A DNA stretch of 64,000 nt. It comes from Mesorhizobium sp. WSM4904 (GTDB lineage Bacteria > Pseudomonadota > Alphaproteobacteria > Rhizobiales > Rhizobiaceae). Every line of letters begins with the position of its first letter. Position 1 is the first letter of the stretch. This document shows positions 26,858 through 36,573 of the stretch, piece after piece. The notes under the pieces are model-generated. The model was given only the letters and a program-made list of their open reading frames with translations. It made no database searches and had not been told where the DNA came from. The translations under genes and the position numbers were made by a program. Location: NCBI RefSeq assembly GCF_029674545.1, contig NZ_CP121354.1, forward strand, positions 6,271,001 to 6,335,000, read 5' to 3'.

Positions 26858-28642
26858 CTATGGTGCCTGGAAGGACGGGCTGGCCATCGCGTGCATCGGC
26901 TCGGAACGAGCGTAGCCGTCACGCCTGACGCCATGATCGATCAGGCGGGCGATCACGGCACGCCGCGCGTGATACGGCGTCAGCGTGTGGTCGGCATTCG
27001 GCAGCGAGACCCTGGTCACGCCACGAATGCTGTCGAGCCGCTCTTCCTCGGACCCGAAATGGCGGGCGATCTCCTTCAGGCTCAGGTCGCCTTCCGAGGT
27101 CACCATGAGAACCCGCACGCCCTGGCCGCAAAGGTCGCGCATCCAGCGTTCCACCCGGTGCTGTCCCAGCAGCGCGGCCGGATGCAGCATCGACAATGTC
27201 GACTTGATCGCCTCCAGCCCGCGCCGCACAATTAGCCGGGCGCGGCGAGAAGCGATCCCGCGCCATGTCGAGGCGTTCGGCTTGCCGGTCTCCTGCATGG
27301 CGGCGTTCTGCCCGCGCACGGCCTTGGACGTCTCGTAAGTCTTCCAGACCGCCATCTCCAGCGCGTAGGAACTGTTCCAGGCGAAGCAGAGCGGGTTGAT
27401 CATGGTCAGCGTCCGCACACGCCGATCGGCCCGTGCGGCGTGAAAAGCCTGGTATGCGCCGGCGCAGGTGCCGACCAGGCCGACAGCAGGGTAGCCGGCT
27501 CGTTCCATCCAGTCGATCGCGCGGCTTACGTCATGGCGCGTACGCCGGTCATAGAGGAACAGGCGCCCTTCCTCGGTCTGATCGCTGAGGCCAAGTCCGG
27601 GCAGGTCGACGCGCAGCGAAGCGACGCCTTCCGCCGCCAGGTCTCGCGCCGCTTCCACCGTGCCACGCGCCCAACCGACATGCGGCACGCCGCCGGCGTT
27701 GAGAAAGATCACCGGCTCGGCCGCAGCCTGGCGTCGGCGTGGCCAGCAAAGCACGCCGCAGATCATCGGCTCCGGTCCGATCAGGACCGGCTTTTCGGTG
27801 TAGTGCGGACCGTCCAGGGTCTCCGACGCAGCCCGCGGCGTGGCCTTTGCCGCGACTGCTTCACCTGCATGGCCGGCCATCCAGGCTGCGCAGCGATCAA
27901 GAACGGCGGCCGGAATCCGGTTGGCGGTCGGGTCGCACATCAAGAGAGGATAGCCATCGAACTCGGCGGTGGTGATATCCGCAGGCCCCGCCCCTCCCCC
28001 ATGAATTTCGTCGGCGGCAAGCGGCTTGCCGTTTGTAAGCACCAGCATCGGCAGGGATTGAAGGCTTGCCGCAGCCTGCCGCCAGTCGAGCGTCGAGAGA
28101 TCGCCTAGCGTCTCATGCGTAATCCGGAAGCCGGCAGCCTCGCGCCCCTCGGTGAAAGCCCCTTCGCACGACGAACGGCTGGCCAGCGGCGCGTCGATCA
28201 TGCGCGACATGGCCGTGATCTCGCGGACATAGGCCTTGCCGGAGGACGGCGGCGCGAGCAATACGAGACCGGCCACGTCGTCTCGTCCGGCCGCCGCCAG
28301 CGGCGCCAGCAGAGCGCCGAGCCGGAAACCGACCAAAATGACGTCCGCCACGCCGCAATCCCGTTTCAGCCGATCGATCGCGGCGCCTATGCTCTCCGTC
28401 CACCGTTGCACCTGACCGGGCGTTGAATGATCCCCGGCGGCATTGCCGCAGCCGGGATAGTCGAACTGCAGCGCCGGCAGATCGTTTTCGGCCGACTTGT
28501 CGGCCAGCAGCCTCAGGAAACGCCGGCTGCACAGGTCCTCGTGGCCATGCGCCCCGGCGATGACGACACCCCGACCACGCCGTTCGCTGCCCTTGCCTTC
28601 ATGAAGCCAGCCGATCGTGTCGGCGAAGACTATCCCCCTCAT
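26858..28642 (-). CDS. Tandem alpha/beta-hydrolase protein with atypical nucleophile positions
   Basis: A 594-residue protein made of two alpha/beta-hydrolase domains, roughly residues 1-270 and 285-575. Domain 1 has the elbow VGFRLGA (105-110): Arg107 sits where the catalytic Ser should be, as in some exopolysaccharide-associated hydrolase-like proteins. Domain 2 has VGTCAGA (390-396) with Cys393 in that place, and a C-terminal His in [10 protein letters not shown] near 555 that could complete a Cys-His-Asp triad (dienelactone-hydrolase-like). So domain 1 looks non-catalytic and domain 2 may act as a Cys acyltransferase or thioesterase. It is the last gene of the carrier-protein operon, overlapping the GH2 gene by 4 bp (ATGA). 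No signal peptide, so it is cytoplasmic. Confidence 0.8.
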   Translation of the reverse strand: MRGIVFADTIGWLHEGKGSERRGRGVVIAGAHGHEDLCSRRFLRLLADKSAENDLPALQFDYPGCGNAAGDHSTPGQVQRWTESIGAAIDRLKRDCGVADVILVGFRLGALLAPLAAAGRDDVAGLVLLAPPSSGKAYVREITAMSRMIDAPLASRSSCEGAFTEGREAAGFRITHETLGDLSTLDWRQAAASLQSLPMLVLTNGKPLAADEIHGGGAGPADITTAEFDGYPLLMCDPTANRIPAAVLDRCAAWMAGHAGEAVAAKATPRAASETLDGPHYTEKPVLIGPEPMICGVLCWPRRRQAAAEPVIFLNAGGVPHVGWARGTVEAARDLAAEGVASLRVDLPGLGLSDQTEEGRLFLYDRRTRHDVSRAIDWMERAGYPAVGLVGTCAGAYQAFHAARADRRVRTLTMINPLCFAWNSSYALEMAVWKTYETSKAVRGQNAAMQETGKPNASTWRGIASRRARLIVRRGLEAIKSTLSMLHPAALLGQHRVERWMRDLCGQGVRVLMVTSEGDLSLKEIARHFGSEEERLDSIRGVTRVSLPNADHTLTPYHARRAVIARLIDHGVRRDGYARSEPMHAMASPSFQAP

Positions 28643-31179
28643 GCCATGCTCCCGGTGGGCTCCAGCGCCCGCGTGATCTCTGCCCCAATTTCTGAATTGT
28701 CGGCCGCTTGCGGCGCATCGTAGGCCACCTCGCGATCGCTATTCAGCGCCGTCACGATGCCGGCCGGCGTGGACGAGGCCGGCCCGTCAAGGCCAATTTC
28801 CTTCACCGCACCCGGCATCAGGTGGAAGCCGTTCTCGCGCGGGAGGAACAGCCCATCCTCGATGGCGATGTGATAGGCGGCCCGCCTGCAGGCGAGCCGC
28901 ATGCGCCAGCCGTCTTTCGCGCGCACCAACCGCGCCGACAGGCCGACATCGCGTCGCGCGATCATGGCACCGGGAAGCACATGAAAGGCTTCGGCCAGGA
29001 TCTCGCCGTCACGGCCTTCAAGCCTTGCCACGGTTACCTCGTGGCCCGCCGGACCGAAGCGATAGGCATAAGACAGATCGAAGAAGGCGCCGAGCAGCGA
29101 GAACGCCGACAGGGACCGTGCCTCGCGCGCCTGCAGGGTGACCGGCTGGCGCGCGCTCACCACAGGGGTGACGCCATCGCGCAGACAGGCAAGCGACAGC
29201 GTCGCCTCGACGGCCTTCGCCCCGTCATTGACGAGATGCACGCCCAGCCCGTTGACGCCCTCGTCGCTCAGCGTCAGCCTGAGCGGCGTGAAGGCGCGCC
29301 TCAGCGCATGCCAGACCGATTTCGGCCGACCGGTGGAATCGACGGCGCCCCACCCTGCGCCCGGGCGCAGATCCTTCCAGAAGAACAGCAGCGCACCCGC
29401 CGTCGGCGAGGCCGGTCTGCGCCATTCATCGATCGTGCGCTCGACCAACTCGGCGGTGACGGCGCGCGAGACGTCGAGATAGCGCGCCGGATCCTCCATG
29501 CGCAGCCGGCGCGCATCGACGCCGAACAGCGCCTCCAGATAATGCTCGCGCACATCCTCGAAATCCCAAGACGCACCTGCGTCGCGCGGCACGCCGGCCT
29601 TCCAGCGCGGATCGTGGCTGGGCGGAACGGGCAGATGCTCATCCAGCGTCGCCTGTTCCGGCACGTTGGCGAAGGCGAGGCATTCGCTGGCGAAACGCAC
29701 TTCTGTGCGGCGTGCGTCCTCCAGCGGCCGGCAATAGGCGCCGACGCCATAGTAATGTGTCGGGCCGCCATCCGCGGCAAAGGGCAAGCTGCCGCCGGAA
29801 GGCGACGAGGACACCAGCGCCAGATCGGGCAGGATCGCCTGCGCGACCGGACGCACGACATCGTCGAACCAGGGCGTTGGATCCATCGCCGCCGGCATGC
29901 CGAGCATCGCAGCCTGTTGCGCCACCTCGCTGCCGCCGCACAGCACCGCCAGCGACGGCGAATGCCGAAGCCGCTTCAACAGGTTGTCCACCTCGCGCGA
30001 GAGCGCCGCCCGCCAGGCCTCGCTTTTCGCCGGATAGTCGAAATTGGCGAGCATCAGGTCCTGCCAGACGAGAATGCCCATCTCGTCGCACAACTCGTGG
30101 AAGGCATCGCCTTCGTAGGCGAAGGTGCCGCCGATCCGCAGCATGTTGACGCCGGCTCGGCGCGCGAGGTCGAGGTCCGGCTCGATTTCGGTCCGCCCGC
30201 ATGGCAGCCGCACAGGATCGGACGGCGTCCAGACCGCGCCACGGCAGAACACCGGCACGCCGTTGACGACCAGGCGGAAATCACGCCCGTCGGCGCCGCG
30301 ATCGATCTCGATGCGGCGAAACCCGACCCGGCCGAGCCGGCTGCGCACCGTGCCGAGCGTCGCCATCACTTCGTGCAGTGCCGGCTCGCCATGACTGTTC
30401 GGCCACCATGGGGCGACATCGGCAATGGCCAATTCCGCCGTCAGCCGGGTGGGTGCCTCGACCTTGAGGCGCGCGCACACTCCAGCGCAGCTGACATGCG
30501 CGGTTTGCGTATCGTCGAAGCGTTCAGCGAGAGTGATCGCAACGGCAAGATGCCCGGTCGTACCGTCGAGCCTGGCGCGCATGTCGGCATCGAGGATGCG
30601 CTGCCCGCCATTCTCGCGGATCAACCTGACGGGACGCCACGGCCCGACGACATCGAAGTTCGGACACCAGCCCGGCATATGGCCGATCAGGGTCGTGCGC
30701 ACCAACCGAAGCCGCTGATCGTCGATCATGCGAGGGCGCCAGCGGGCGCGTGGACCGGTCGCCGTTTCCAGATGGCGGTCGAGGCTGCGCAAGGCGATGG
30801 CGAGACGCTCGCCGCCTGAAAGGACTACCGCTGCCTCATGGCGCTCGAACATCGAGGTCGAGGTGAGCAGCAGCCGGTCGTCAAGCCAGACCTCGGCTAT
30901 AGTCGCCAGACCCTCGAACACAAGCCGCACCGGACCAGACGCATCGAGCCTGCGGCTGTACCAGACATCGCGGTCGTGCAGCGGGGTCGGCTGCTTGCGG
31001 TCCCAGCGGCCATGCTTTTCCAGTGTGCCCGCAGCCGTGCCGGGACAGGCCGCGTCCAGCCATTCGGCATTTGCGTCGATATCATGCGGCAACGCCCAGG
31101 CGCCGGCCGCCGAGACGGCCATCCGCCAATCCCGGTCCAGCAACTCGGCAGAGCCGGCGATCGATACCGTGGCGTCCAT
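28639..31179 (-). CDS. Glycoside hydrolase family 2 protein (beta-mannosidase-like)
   Basis: An 846-residue GH2 protein: N-terminal jelly-roll sugar-binding domain ([25 protein letters not shown] near residue 80), immunoglobulin-like domain, then the TIM barrel from about residue 310 ([43 protein letters not shown]). The likely acid/base is Glu418 in [10 protein letters not shown] (usual family form has Asn before the Glu; here it is Ser), and the likely nucleophile Glu499 in RFASECLAF. No signal peptide, so it acts on an internal glycoside. Substrate unknown: beta-mannosidase is the nearest familiar type. It overlaps the hydrolase gene by 4 bp and follows DUF1839 by 36 bp. Confidence 0.85.
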   Translation of the reverse strand: MDATVSIAGSAELLDRDWRMAVSAAGAWALPHDIDANAEWLDAACPGTAAGTLEKHGRWDRKQPTPLHDRDVWYSRRLDASGPVRLVFEGLATIAEVWLDDRLLLTSTSMFERHEAAVVLSGGERLAIALRSLDRHLETATGPRARWRPRMIDDQRLRLVRTTLIGHMPGWCPNFDVVGPWRPVRLIRENGGQRILDADMRARLDGTTGHLAVAITLAERFDDTQTAHVSCAGVCARLKVEAPTRLTAELAIADVAPWWPNSHGEPALHEVMATLGTVRSRLGRVGFRRIEIDRGADGRDFRLVVNGVPVFCRGAVWTPSDPVRLPCGRTEIEPDLDLARRAGVNMLRIGGTFAYEGDAFHELCDEMGILVWQDLMLANFDYPAKSEAWRAALSREVDNLLKRLRHSPSLAVLCGGSEVAQQAAMLGMPAAMDPTPWFDDVVRPVAQAILPDLALVSSSPSGGSLPFAADGGPTHYYGVGAYCRPLEDARRTEVRFASECLAFANVPEQATLDEHLPVPPSHDPRWKAGVPRDAGASWDFEDVREHYLEALFGVDARRLRMEDPARYLDVSRAVTAELVERTIDEWRRPASPTAGALLFFWKDLRPGAGWGAVDSTGRPKSVWHALRRAFTPLRLTLSDEGVNGLGVHLVNDGAKAVEATLSLACLRDGVTPVVSARQPVTLQAREARSLSAFSLLGAFFDLSYAYRFGPAGHEVTVARLEGRDGEILAEAFHVLPGAMIARRDVGLSARLVRAKDGWRMRLACRRAAYHIAIEDGLFLPRENGFHLMPGAVKEIGLDGPASSTPAGIVTALNSDREVAYDAPQAADNSEIGAEITRALEPTGSMA

Positions 31180-31215
31180 TCCCCCCCCATGCTCAAATGC
31201 GCCTCGGCCGGTCCG

Positions 31216-32229
31216 CTAGGCCGCCTTGGAGGCGACACCCGCCATGCGGGCGTCCAGCACGTCCATCACCGTGTCGTAGGCCTGTGCCATTGGCGCGATA
31301 GCCTCGGCCAACCCGTCGAAGCGCTGCCGCGCCATCGCGCGGGCGAGCTTGAACTGCATGACCTTGGCGCCATCGGCAATGTCGCCGGCGGCTTGCGCCG
31401 CCTCGGCAAGGCAGGTTTCGCCGTGCTGCCCCAGCCATTCGAGATGACTGCCGAGGAGTTCGAAATTCGCGCCGACCTGCCGTAGCGTGTTGAAGGCATA
31501 GGTGTGGAAATAGTCCGGCGAGCGCGTCGCCAGCGTTTCAGCGTGGCGGCCGAACGCGGCCGCATAGGCGCCGAGCGGATTACGCTTCGGCCGCCGCTTC
31601 AGGTGATGCGCAAGCAGCGCCGCCGCGGTCCCGACCGCATCTCGGGCCGGGCGCGTGGCGTCGAGCTTCACGAATTCCGCATAAGGAAACAGCGGCAGGC
31701 CGCCGGCCGACACACCGTCCCCCGACATATCATCCCATTGGCCGAAGATGCCGTCATAGTCTTCGCCCTCGAGCGCAAAGTAGCCGTCATTGTGGAAGTA
31801 GCGCATCTGCCGCCCCTTGGGGTCGAGCGCATTGATGCCGACCGTGGTCTTGGAATGGCCGCTGCGATAGGTGATGCCCTTGGTGTCGGGCAGGTAGAAG
31901 GCGTCGACCTCGACCAGCGGCAGCCGGCCGAGTTCGACTTGCGCAAGCACATGCGACTCCAGCCGGTCGAAGACCGCCAGTTCCTGGATGTCCAGCCCCG
32001 CCAGCCTCTGCAGGTCGGCGGTCGGGAACTTGAAGAAGGTGAACTGATCGCCCTCGAAATCCTGCGCCACGGTGAAGCCGAGCGCCGCGACCGGATCGTG
32101 GCCGGTCGCGTGCAGCACCTCGATCAGGAGATCGACATAGCAGTTCGTCTGCGGCCAACGCCTGTTCGGATCGTGCAGCCGGTGCGGCCGGTAGCTGGCC
32201 GGATCGAGGCCCGCGATAGCGTTCAGCAT
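31216..32229 (-). CDS. DUF1839 family protein
   Basis: A 337-residue cytoplasmic protein of the DUF1839 family, without known reaction. Visible conserved-looking blocks: NCYVDLLIEVLHATGHDP near residue 28, DFEGDQFTFFKFP near residue 55, EVDAFYLPDTKGI TYRSGH near residue 100, and YFHNDGYFALEGEDYDGIF near residue 128. The start ATG at 32229 comes one base after the stop of the carrier-protein ligase, implying coupled translation; the longer open frame overlaps that gene. Association with amino acid:[carrier protein] ligases is what I recall for this family, so it probably uses or transfers the aminoacyl group. Confidence 0.8.
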   Translation of the reverse strand: MLNAIAGLDPASYRPHRLHDPNRRWPQTNCYVDLLIEVLHATGHDPVAALGFTVAQDFEGDQFTFFKFPTADLQRLAGLDIQELAVFDRLESHVLAQVELGRLPLVEVDAFYLPDTKGITYRSGHSKTTVGINALDPKGRQMRYFHNDGYFALEGEDYDGIFGQWDDMSGDGVSAGGLPLFPYAEFVKLDATRPARDAVGTAAALLAHHLKRRPKRNPLGAYAAAFGRHAETLATRSPDYFHTYAFNTLRQVGANFELLGSHLEWLGQHGETCLAEAAQAAGDIADGAKVMQFKLARAMARQRFDGLAEAIAPMAQAYDTVMDVLDARMAGVASKAA

Positions 32230-32230
32230 A

Positions 32231-33154
32231 TCACACGCTCCACAGCACGTCGCGGACCGCCGCCGGCCAGGCGTCCGCGTCCGGCCCGTGATGGCGGAAC
32301 AGCGCCAGCGCCACACGCTCCAGCCCGAAGCCGACGCAGGCCGAATGGCAGAACTCCCCGTCGGCGAACTTCAAGCCCCAGGTCCGGCCAAAATGGTCCT
32401 GGTGATAATTGAAGCTCAAACAGGCGGTCGGCTTCTCGATGCTGGTCACCGGGATCAGCAGCTCGAATTTCAGGCCCTGGTCGCGCTGGTTGTTGGCCAT
32501 CATCTTGCCGCCGCGGCCGAAGAACGGATCGTTGGCAAGATCGACCTCGCAGGGCAGGTCGAGCGACTCGATCATCGCCTTGCCGCGCTTCAGCCAGCTT
32601 TCGCGGAACGCGCGCACCTGCTCGGCCGTGCCGATCTTGACGAACTCGCGCATGCGGAAGAGCTGCATGCGCGCCGGGTCCTTCGACGGCTCGTGGCGGA
32701 AGCAATAGGACGAGAGCTCGAACAGCAGGCCCTGCGCCGGCACAGGGCCGCGCGCGGCGACGGTGGGATAGAGCGGGTAGCAGGCGGCCGGTGTCAGCGC
32801 GACGTCCGTCGCCTTCTGCAGCTCCGTCCAGTCCCCGCCGTCGGCCATCATGCCGAGCAGTTGCGCATGCTCCCGCTCGCCTCCCATGAAGGAATGTACA
32901 CAGCCGGCAAGCTGCGGGAAGCTCTTCATGTAGCCGCTCTTCTCCAGCGTCGCACGGCTCATGCCCGGCGGAAAATGGATGCGGGTGGCCTTGTCGGGCG
33001 CGCCGAGCCGGGTGACGAGACGCTCGAACCGCTCGATCACTTCCTCGAACGCGCCCGAACGGCCGTAGAGGCCGTCGATGCCGGATTCGAATAGGATGCC
33101 GTTCTCGAACAGGCTGTCGAGCAGCGACTTGGAGTCGAATGTCTTGGCGTCCAT
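32231..33154 (-). CDS. Amino acid:[carrier protein] ligase (seryl-tRNA synthetase homologue)
   Basis: A 307-residue class II aminoacyl-tRNA synthetase-like catalytic domain with no tRNA-binding arm. Proteins of this kind (first described from Bradyrhizobium) activate glycine or alanine with ATP and load it onto the phosphopantetheine of a small carrier protein, not onto tRNA. Seen: motif 2 CFRHEPS (151-157), motif 3 [12 protein letters not shown] (275-286), and zinc ligands placed like those of the family, Cys125 (AACYPLYP), Glu170 (RMREF) and Cys273 (HSACVGF); the 45- and 103-residue spacings agree with what I remember for the Bradyrhizobium enzyme. The carrier protein and an acyl-CoA-dehydrogenase-like gene precede it in the same operon. 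Confidence 0.92.
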   Translation of the reverse strand: MDAKTFDSKSLLDSLFENGILFESGIDGLYGRSGAFEEVIERFERLVTRLGAPDKATRIHFPPGMSRATLEKSGYMKSFPQLAGCVHSFMGGEREHAQLLGMMADGGDWTELQKATDVALTPAACYPLYPTVAARGPVPAQGLLFELSSYCFRHEPSKDPARMQLFRMREFVKIGTAEQVRAFRESWLKRGKAMIESLDLPCEVDLANDPFFGRGGKMMANNQRDQGLKFELLIPVTSIEKPTACLSFNYHQDHFGRTWGLKFADGEFCHSACVGFGLERVALALFRHHGPDADAWPAAVRDVLWSV

Positions 33155-33155
33155 C

Positions 33156-34361
33156 TCAGCCCCCCAGGCCGGTGTCGAAGCGGCTCATCAGCATGAGCGT
33201 CGCGGTATTGGAAAGGATGCGGTCGTTGGAGATCATCACCGGCGCCGAAGTCACGTCGCGCAGATGCCGGCCGACGCTGAACGGGGTGCCGTTCTTGTAG
33301 CCAAGGATGCCGTTGACCAGCATGGCCAGACGCGCCACGGCGCCGGCCTTCTCGCTGGCCGCGACCTTCAGCGCGTTGATCTCGGCAGCGAAGCCGATCG
33401 AAGACAGCGCATCGTCGTCGCCCTTGGCCGCCTCGAAACGATGGATGGCGGCCGTCAGGTGCCCTTTCATCTCCTGCAAGAGGGCTGCGGCCTCGGCCAG
33501 CCTCAGCGCGCCCGGCGGCATGGCGTCGGGCTGCTTGCGCGCCGCCGCCTTGACGAAGGCCTGCGCCCGATTGAAGGCGTCGGCGGCGATGCCGAACCAG
33601 GTCGCCGCCCAGAAGATGTGCGAGCTGGCCAGCATCGACTGCGCCGCGATCTCGGAGAACGGCTTCGGGAATATCTGCGTCGCCTCACCCGTGGCGACGA
33701 GATGAAAACCGTCGGAGCAGGTGCCGCGCATGCCGAGCGTGTCCCACACCGACGTGCGTTCCAGCGTGCGGTTGCCATCGGCCGGGATCACCACCATCAC
33801 CTGATCGGAGCTTGCCGCATCGGGGGCGCGACGCGCCGTGGCGAGGATGGCGTCGGCATAGTTGCCATAGGAGATGACGGTGGCTTCCTTGGTCAGCGCG
33901 AAGCGCCCGCCGATAACCTCGACCGCGCAGATCGAATTACGCAAGTTGCCGCCGATGCCGGCCTCCGTCGTCGCGGAGGCCATCAGAAGCTGCTCGTCGG
34001 CGATGCGCCGCATATAGGCGCGGTGCCAGTCGCTGGCGCCGCCGTGAGTGACGAAGCTCGACGTCTTGATCTGGTGCATGGCATAGATCATCGCGCTCGA
34101 GCCGCAGGCCTGGCCGAGCTGGACGATGAGATCGGCGATCTGCATCGTGCCGAGCCCCTCGCCGCCAAGCTCGACCGGGATCGCCACGCCGAGCAGCCGC
34201 TCGCGCTTCAGCGCCTCGATCGTCTCTACCGGGAAACGGCCTTCCTTATCCACGGGGTCGGCATGGCCGGCGGCGATCTCGGCGACGCGGCGCATGCGTT
34301 CGGTTGCGGCTTCCGGCGCCTGCGCGAGCGAAGCCGCCTCGATCTTTCTCAACACGTTCAT
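33156..34361 (-). CDS. Acyl-CoA dehydrogenase-like flavoprotein
   Basis: A 401-residue acyl-CoA dehydrogenase fold protein. Seen: N-terminal helical domain with [24 protein letters not shown] near residue 55, flavin-site region [20 protein letters not shown] near residue 125, and a C-terminal helical bundle. The usual catalytic Glu near the C-terminus is not obvious to me. In related carrier-protein systems such enzymes oxidise an aminoacyl group while it is tethered to the carrier. Placed between the carrier protein (4-bp gap) and the ligase (1-bp gap), it should act on the loaded aminoacyl thioester; that is inference. Confidence 0.85.
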   Translation of the reverse strand: MNVLRKIEAASLAQAPEAATERMRRVAEIAAGHADPVDKEGRFPVETIEALKRERLLGVAIPVELGGEGLGTMQIADLIVQLGQACGSSAMIYAMHQIKTSSFVTHGGASDWHRAYMRRIADEQLLMASATTEAGIGGNLRNSICAVEVIGGRFALTKEATVISYGNYADAILATARRAPDAASSDQVMVVIPADGNRTLERTSVWDTLGMRGTCSDGFHLVATGEATQIFPKPFSEIAAQSMLASSHIFWAATWFGIAADAFNRAQAFVKAAARKQPDAMPPGALRLAEAAALLQEMKGHLTAAIHRFEAAKGDDDALSSIGFAAEINALKVAASEKAGAVARLAMLVNGILGYKNGTPFSVGRHLRDVTSAPVMISNDRILSNTATLMLMSRFDTGLGG

Positions 34362-34365
34362 GACT

Positions 34366-34611
34366 CTATGCCGCCTTGCGGGTCAATTGCGAAACGGCGT
34401 CCGCGATGCTGGCGAGCGAAGAGAAGGTGCGCCGCGTCAGCATCGTCTCGGGGAATTCGATGTCGAATTCCTCTTCGAGCGCCAGCATCATCTGCACCGA
34501 GGCGAAGGAGGTCAGCCCCGCGTCGTAGAGATTGGCGTCGTCGGCGAGCGCGCCGAAATTTAGCGGAATCATCGGATGCTGCTCGAGCAGCGAGCGAATC
34601 TGGTCGATCAT
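34366..34611 (-). CDS. Acyl/aminoacyl carrier protein
   Basis: An 81-residue acidic carrier protein with the phosphopantetheine site DAGLTSFASVQ, the modified residue being Ser35. It is the first gene of the operon and the expected acceptor for the amino acid:[carrier protein] ligase two genes on. I start it at the ATG at 34611 (MIDQIRSLLEQHP), behind an AAGGGTGGGG stretch; the 14 earlier in-frame codons add a basic tail not typical for the family. The site sequence differs from the DSL of fatty-acid ACPs, which supports a dedicated carrier. Confidence 0.9.
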   Translation of the reverse strand: MIDQIRSLLEQHPMIPLNFGALADDANLYDAGLTSFASVQMMLALEEEFDIEFPETMLTRRTFSSLASIADAVSQLTRKAA

Positions 34612-34676
34612 GGAGGCCCCACCCTTGCGTTTGCATGTTTGTGCGGGCGCCAATATTGCAGAGGCAGCGCAACCGT

Positions 34677-34688
34677 GGCGTTAACGCC
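34677..34688. promoter_or_regulatory. 12-bp perfect palindrome before the carrier-protein operon
   Basis: GGCGTTAACGCC, 66 bp upstream of the carrier-protein start. It may be an operator for an unidentified regulator; no regulator gene is adjacent to the operon. A convincing -35/-10 pair was not found. Confidence 0.35.
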
Positions 34689-34799
34689 GCCGGTCAGTTT
34701 CAACCATGCCTAAGGATCGGTAACGGACCGCAGTACAATTTTAAAGCTTCGGACACGGCAGGAAAAAGAGAATGGAGCCGTCGACCACGACGATGCCGG

Positions 34800-34915
34800 C
34801 CGCGCCTTAAAGCGCGTCGTGACCTTTCAGATTCGCTCCGTACGCTTCAGCTTTTTTGATCTTGCGCATATCTTTGTCCCGAAACCGGTTCCCACTTTCG
34901 GGAGACATGCCTCAG
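34800..34915. repeat. Rhizobial intergenic repeat
   Basis: From about GCGCCTTAAAGCGCGTCGTG through GCGCATATCTTTGTCCCGAA to CCACTTTCGGGAGACATGCC. I recognise this as a dispersed repeat of Mesorhizobium/Rhizobium intergenic DNA. It separates the carrier-protein operon from the dehydratase operon; the remaining gap (34612-34799) holds the upstream region of the carrier-protein gene and no gene I can support. Confidence 0.6.
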
Positions 34916-34934
34916 GCAGGAGGCGGAGGAAGGC

Positions 34935-36134
34935 TCAGTCGAAGAAGCCCTTATCCTCTTCCTTGAGATACTTCCCGGCTGCTTCGACGTCGATATCGAG
35001 TCCCAGCCCCGGCGCTTCCAGCAAATCCACCATGCTGTCCTTCACGATCTGCGCCGGCAGGCCGACCACCAGATCCTCCCACCACGGGTCGGAGGCGCTC
35101 GGGTACTCGAAGGCGATGTAGTTGGCCGGCAAGGTTGCGCAGACATTGATCAGCGCGCCGAGACCGAGCAGGCCGTTCGCGGTGCCGTGCGGCGCCATAA
35201 GGATCGAGTGCATGTAGGCGTGCTCGGCGACCCATTTGAGCTCGGCAATGCCGCCGATGTCGGCGGGATCGGGGCCGATGACGCGCACCGCCTGCGTCTC
35301 GATCAGTTCCTTGAAATTGTGGCGCAGATAGATCTGCTCGCCCGTGTGGATCGGCGTCGAGGTGGAGGTGGTCAGTTCCCGATAGGCCTGCGGATTGACC
35401 CACGGCACATAGTCGCCGGTCAGCATGTCCTCGAGCCACATCAGATTGTACTTCTCGACCGCGCGAGCGAACTTGATCGCATCGGGCAGCATCCAGCCCG
35501 GGCCGCAGTCGAGCGCCAGGCTGACCTTGTCGCCCAGCACTTCCTTCATCGCCGCCACGCAGTCGAGCATGTGATTGAAACCGCGCTCGCTGATCACGCC
35601 CTGATCCATGGCGCCGTGATAGCCCGCCTTCTTCTGCGTCACGCCGTAGTGGAAGCCTTCTATCGTGTCCTTCATGTTGGAGTGGAACGAGATCCCTTGC
35701 TTGACCATGAAGAAGTTCTGCGGCTGCTCCATCATCCATTTGACGTCGGCGGCGTAGTCTTCCGGCCGGTCGCCCGTGCGCTTGCGGCGGATCGAGCCGT
35801 TGTAGACGCGCACCTTGTCGCGCACCTTGCCGCCAAGCAGTTTGTAGACCGGCACGCCCGCGGCCTTGCCGGCTATGTCCCACAGCGCATGCTCGATGGC
35901 GCTCACTGCCGCGCCATAGGGCTTGAACGAACCGCGCTGGCGGATCTTAAGCATCACGCGCTCGACGTCGGTCGGGTCCTCGCCGATAAGCGCCTCGCGG
36001 AAATGCAGCACAAAAGGTTTGAGATAGGTTTTTGTAAACTCGACTTCGCCCAGGCCATAGAGGCCCTCATCGGTGACGACGCGAACGATGGGGTGCTTGC
36101 CGATGACGGCGCAGCGCAGGTCGGTGATCTTCAT
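34935..36134 (-). CDS. Enolase-superfamily dehydratase 1 (mandelate racemase/muconate lactonizing type)
   Basis: A 399-residue member of the mandelate racemase/muconate lactonizing enzyme group. Seen: N-terminal capping domain (MKITDLRCAVIGKHPIVRVV), and barrel metal ligands Asp in LALDCGPGW, Glu in WLEDML and Glu in HTGEQIY, with a possible catalytic His in MAPHGTANG. These enzymes remove water from, or epimerise, sugar acids. The exact substrate cannot be read from sequence. It is the last gene of a five-gene minus-strand operon, 9 bp after the NIPSNAP gene. Confidence 0.85.
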   Translation of the reverse strand: MKITDLRCAVIGKHPIVRVVTDEGLYGLGEVEFTKTYLKPFVLHFREALIGEDPTDVERVMLKIRQRGSFKPYGAAVSAIEHALWDIAGKAAGVPVYKLLGGKVRDKVRVYNGSIRRKRTGDRPEDYAADVKWMMEQPQNFFMVKQGISFHSNMKDTIEGFHYGVTQKKAGYHGAMDQGVISERGFNHMLDCVAAMKEVLGDKVSLALDCGPGWMLPDAIKFARAVEKYNLMWLEDMLTGDYVPWVNPQAYRELTTSTSTPIHTGEQIYLRHNFKELIETQAVRVIGPDPADIGGIAELKWVAEHAYMHSILMAPHGTANGLLGLGALINVCATLPANYIAFEYPSASDPWWEDLVVGLPAQIVKDSMVDLLEAPGLGLDIDVEAAGKYLKEEDKGFFD

Positions 36135-36143
36135 GGCGCAGTC

Positions 36144-36470
36144 CTATCTCACAGACGAGAAAGCTGTCGGCGTGAGCAGCTGGCTGCTGATATTGGCAAT
36201 GATCTGCCCGTCGCGCTCAGACTCGTCCCGGGCCCTGTGCCATGCCGGATCGGTGACGAAAGCCGCCCATTTCGCCTCACGCTCGGCCAGCGATTCCCAG
36301 GCGAGGAAATAGGTGAGGCGATTGCTGTTTTCGCCGATCGCCGTGGTGAAAAACCCGGCTTGGCGGATGCCATGCCTCTCCCAGATGGCCAGCGTTTGGT
36401 CGGAAAAGCGCTTGAGCAAAGCCGGCAGCCTGCCCGGCAGGCAGTCATAGATACGCAGTTCGTAGATCAT
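36144..36470 (-). CDS. NIPSNAP family protein
   Basis: A 108-residue dimeric-barrel protein of the NIPSNAP family (MIYELRIYDCLPGRLPALLKRF at the start, LTYFLAWESLAEREAKWAAF in the middle). Family members are common beside sugar-acid and aromatic catabolism genes but have no settled reaction. The ATG at 36470 follows GGAAGAAACGGA. It sits between two enolase-superfamily dehydratases. Confidence 0.85.
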   Translation of the reverse strand: MIYELRIYDCLPGRLPALLKRFSDQTLAIWERHGIRQAGFFTTAIGENSNRLTYFLAWESLAEREAKWAAFVTDPAWHRARDESERDGQIIANISSQLLTPTAFSSVR

Positions 36471-36573
36471 GGTTTCGTCCGTTTCTTCCTTCGCCTCTCC
36501 CCTTGGGAGAGGTCGACACGAATGGTCTGTCGTCGGCCCTGTGAGCCTGGGGGATGAGGGCAGAGGGCCCGGG

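Noticed and set aside
28708..30819. 703-codon plus-strand frame opposite the GH2 gene
   Set aside because: Antisense shadow of a clear GH2 protein; composition is Arg/Ala/His-rich without domains.
33078..34859. 593-codon plus-strand frame across ligase, flavoprotein and carrier-protein genes
   Set aside because: Spans three supported minus-strand genes and their boundaries; no recognisable domain.
36490..36512. Hairpin CCTCTCCC-CTT-GGGAGAGG between NIPSNAP and dehydratase 2 as terminator
   Set aside because: No T-run on either side and the genes around it seem to form one operon; more likely a repeat remnant.
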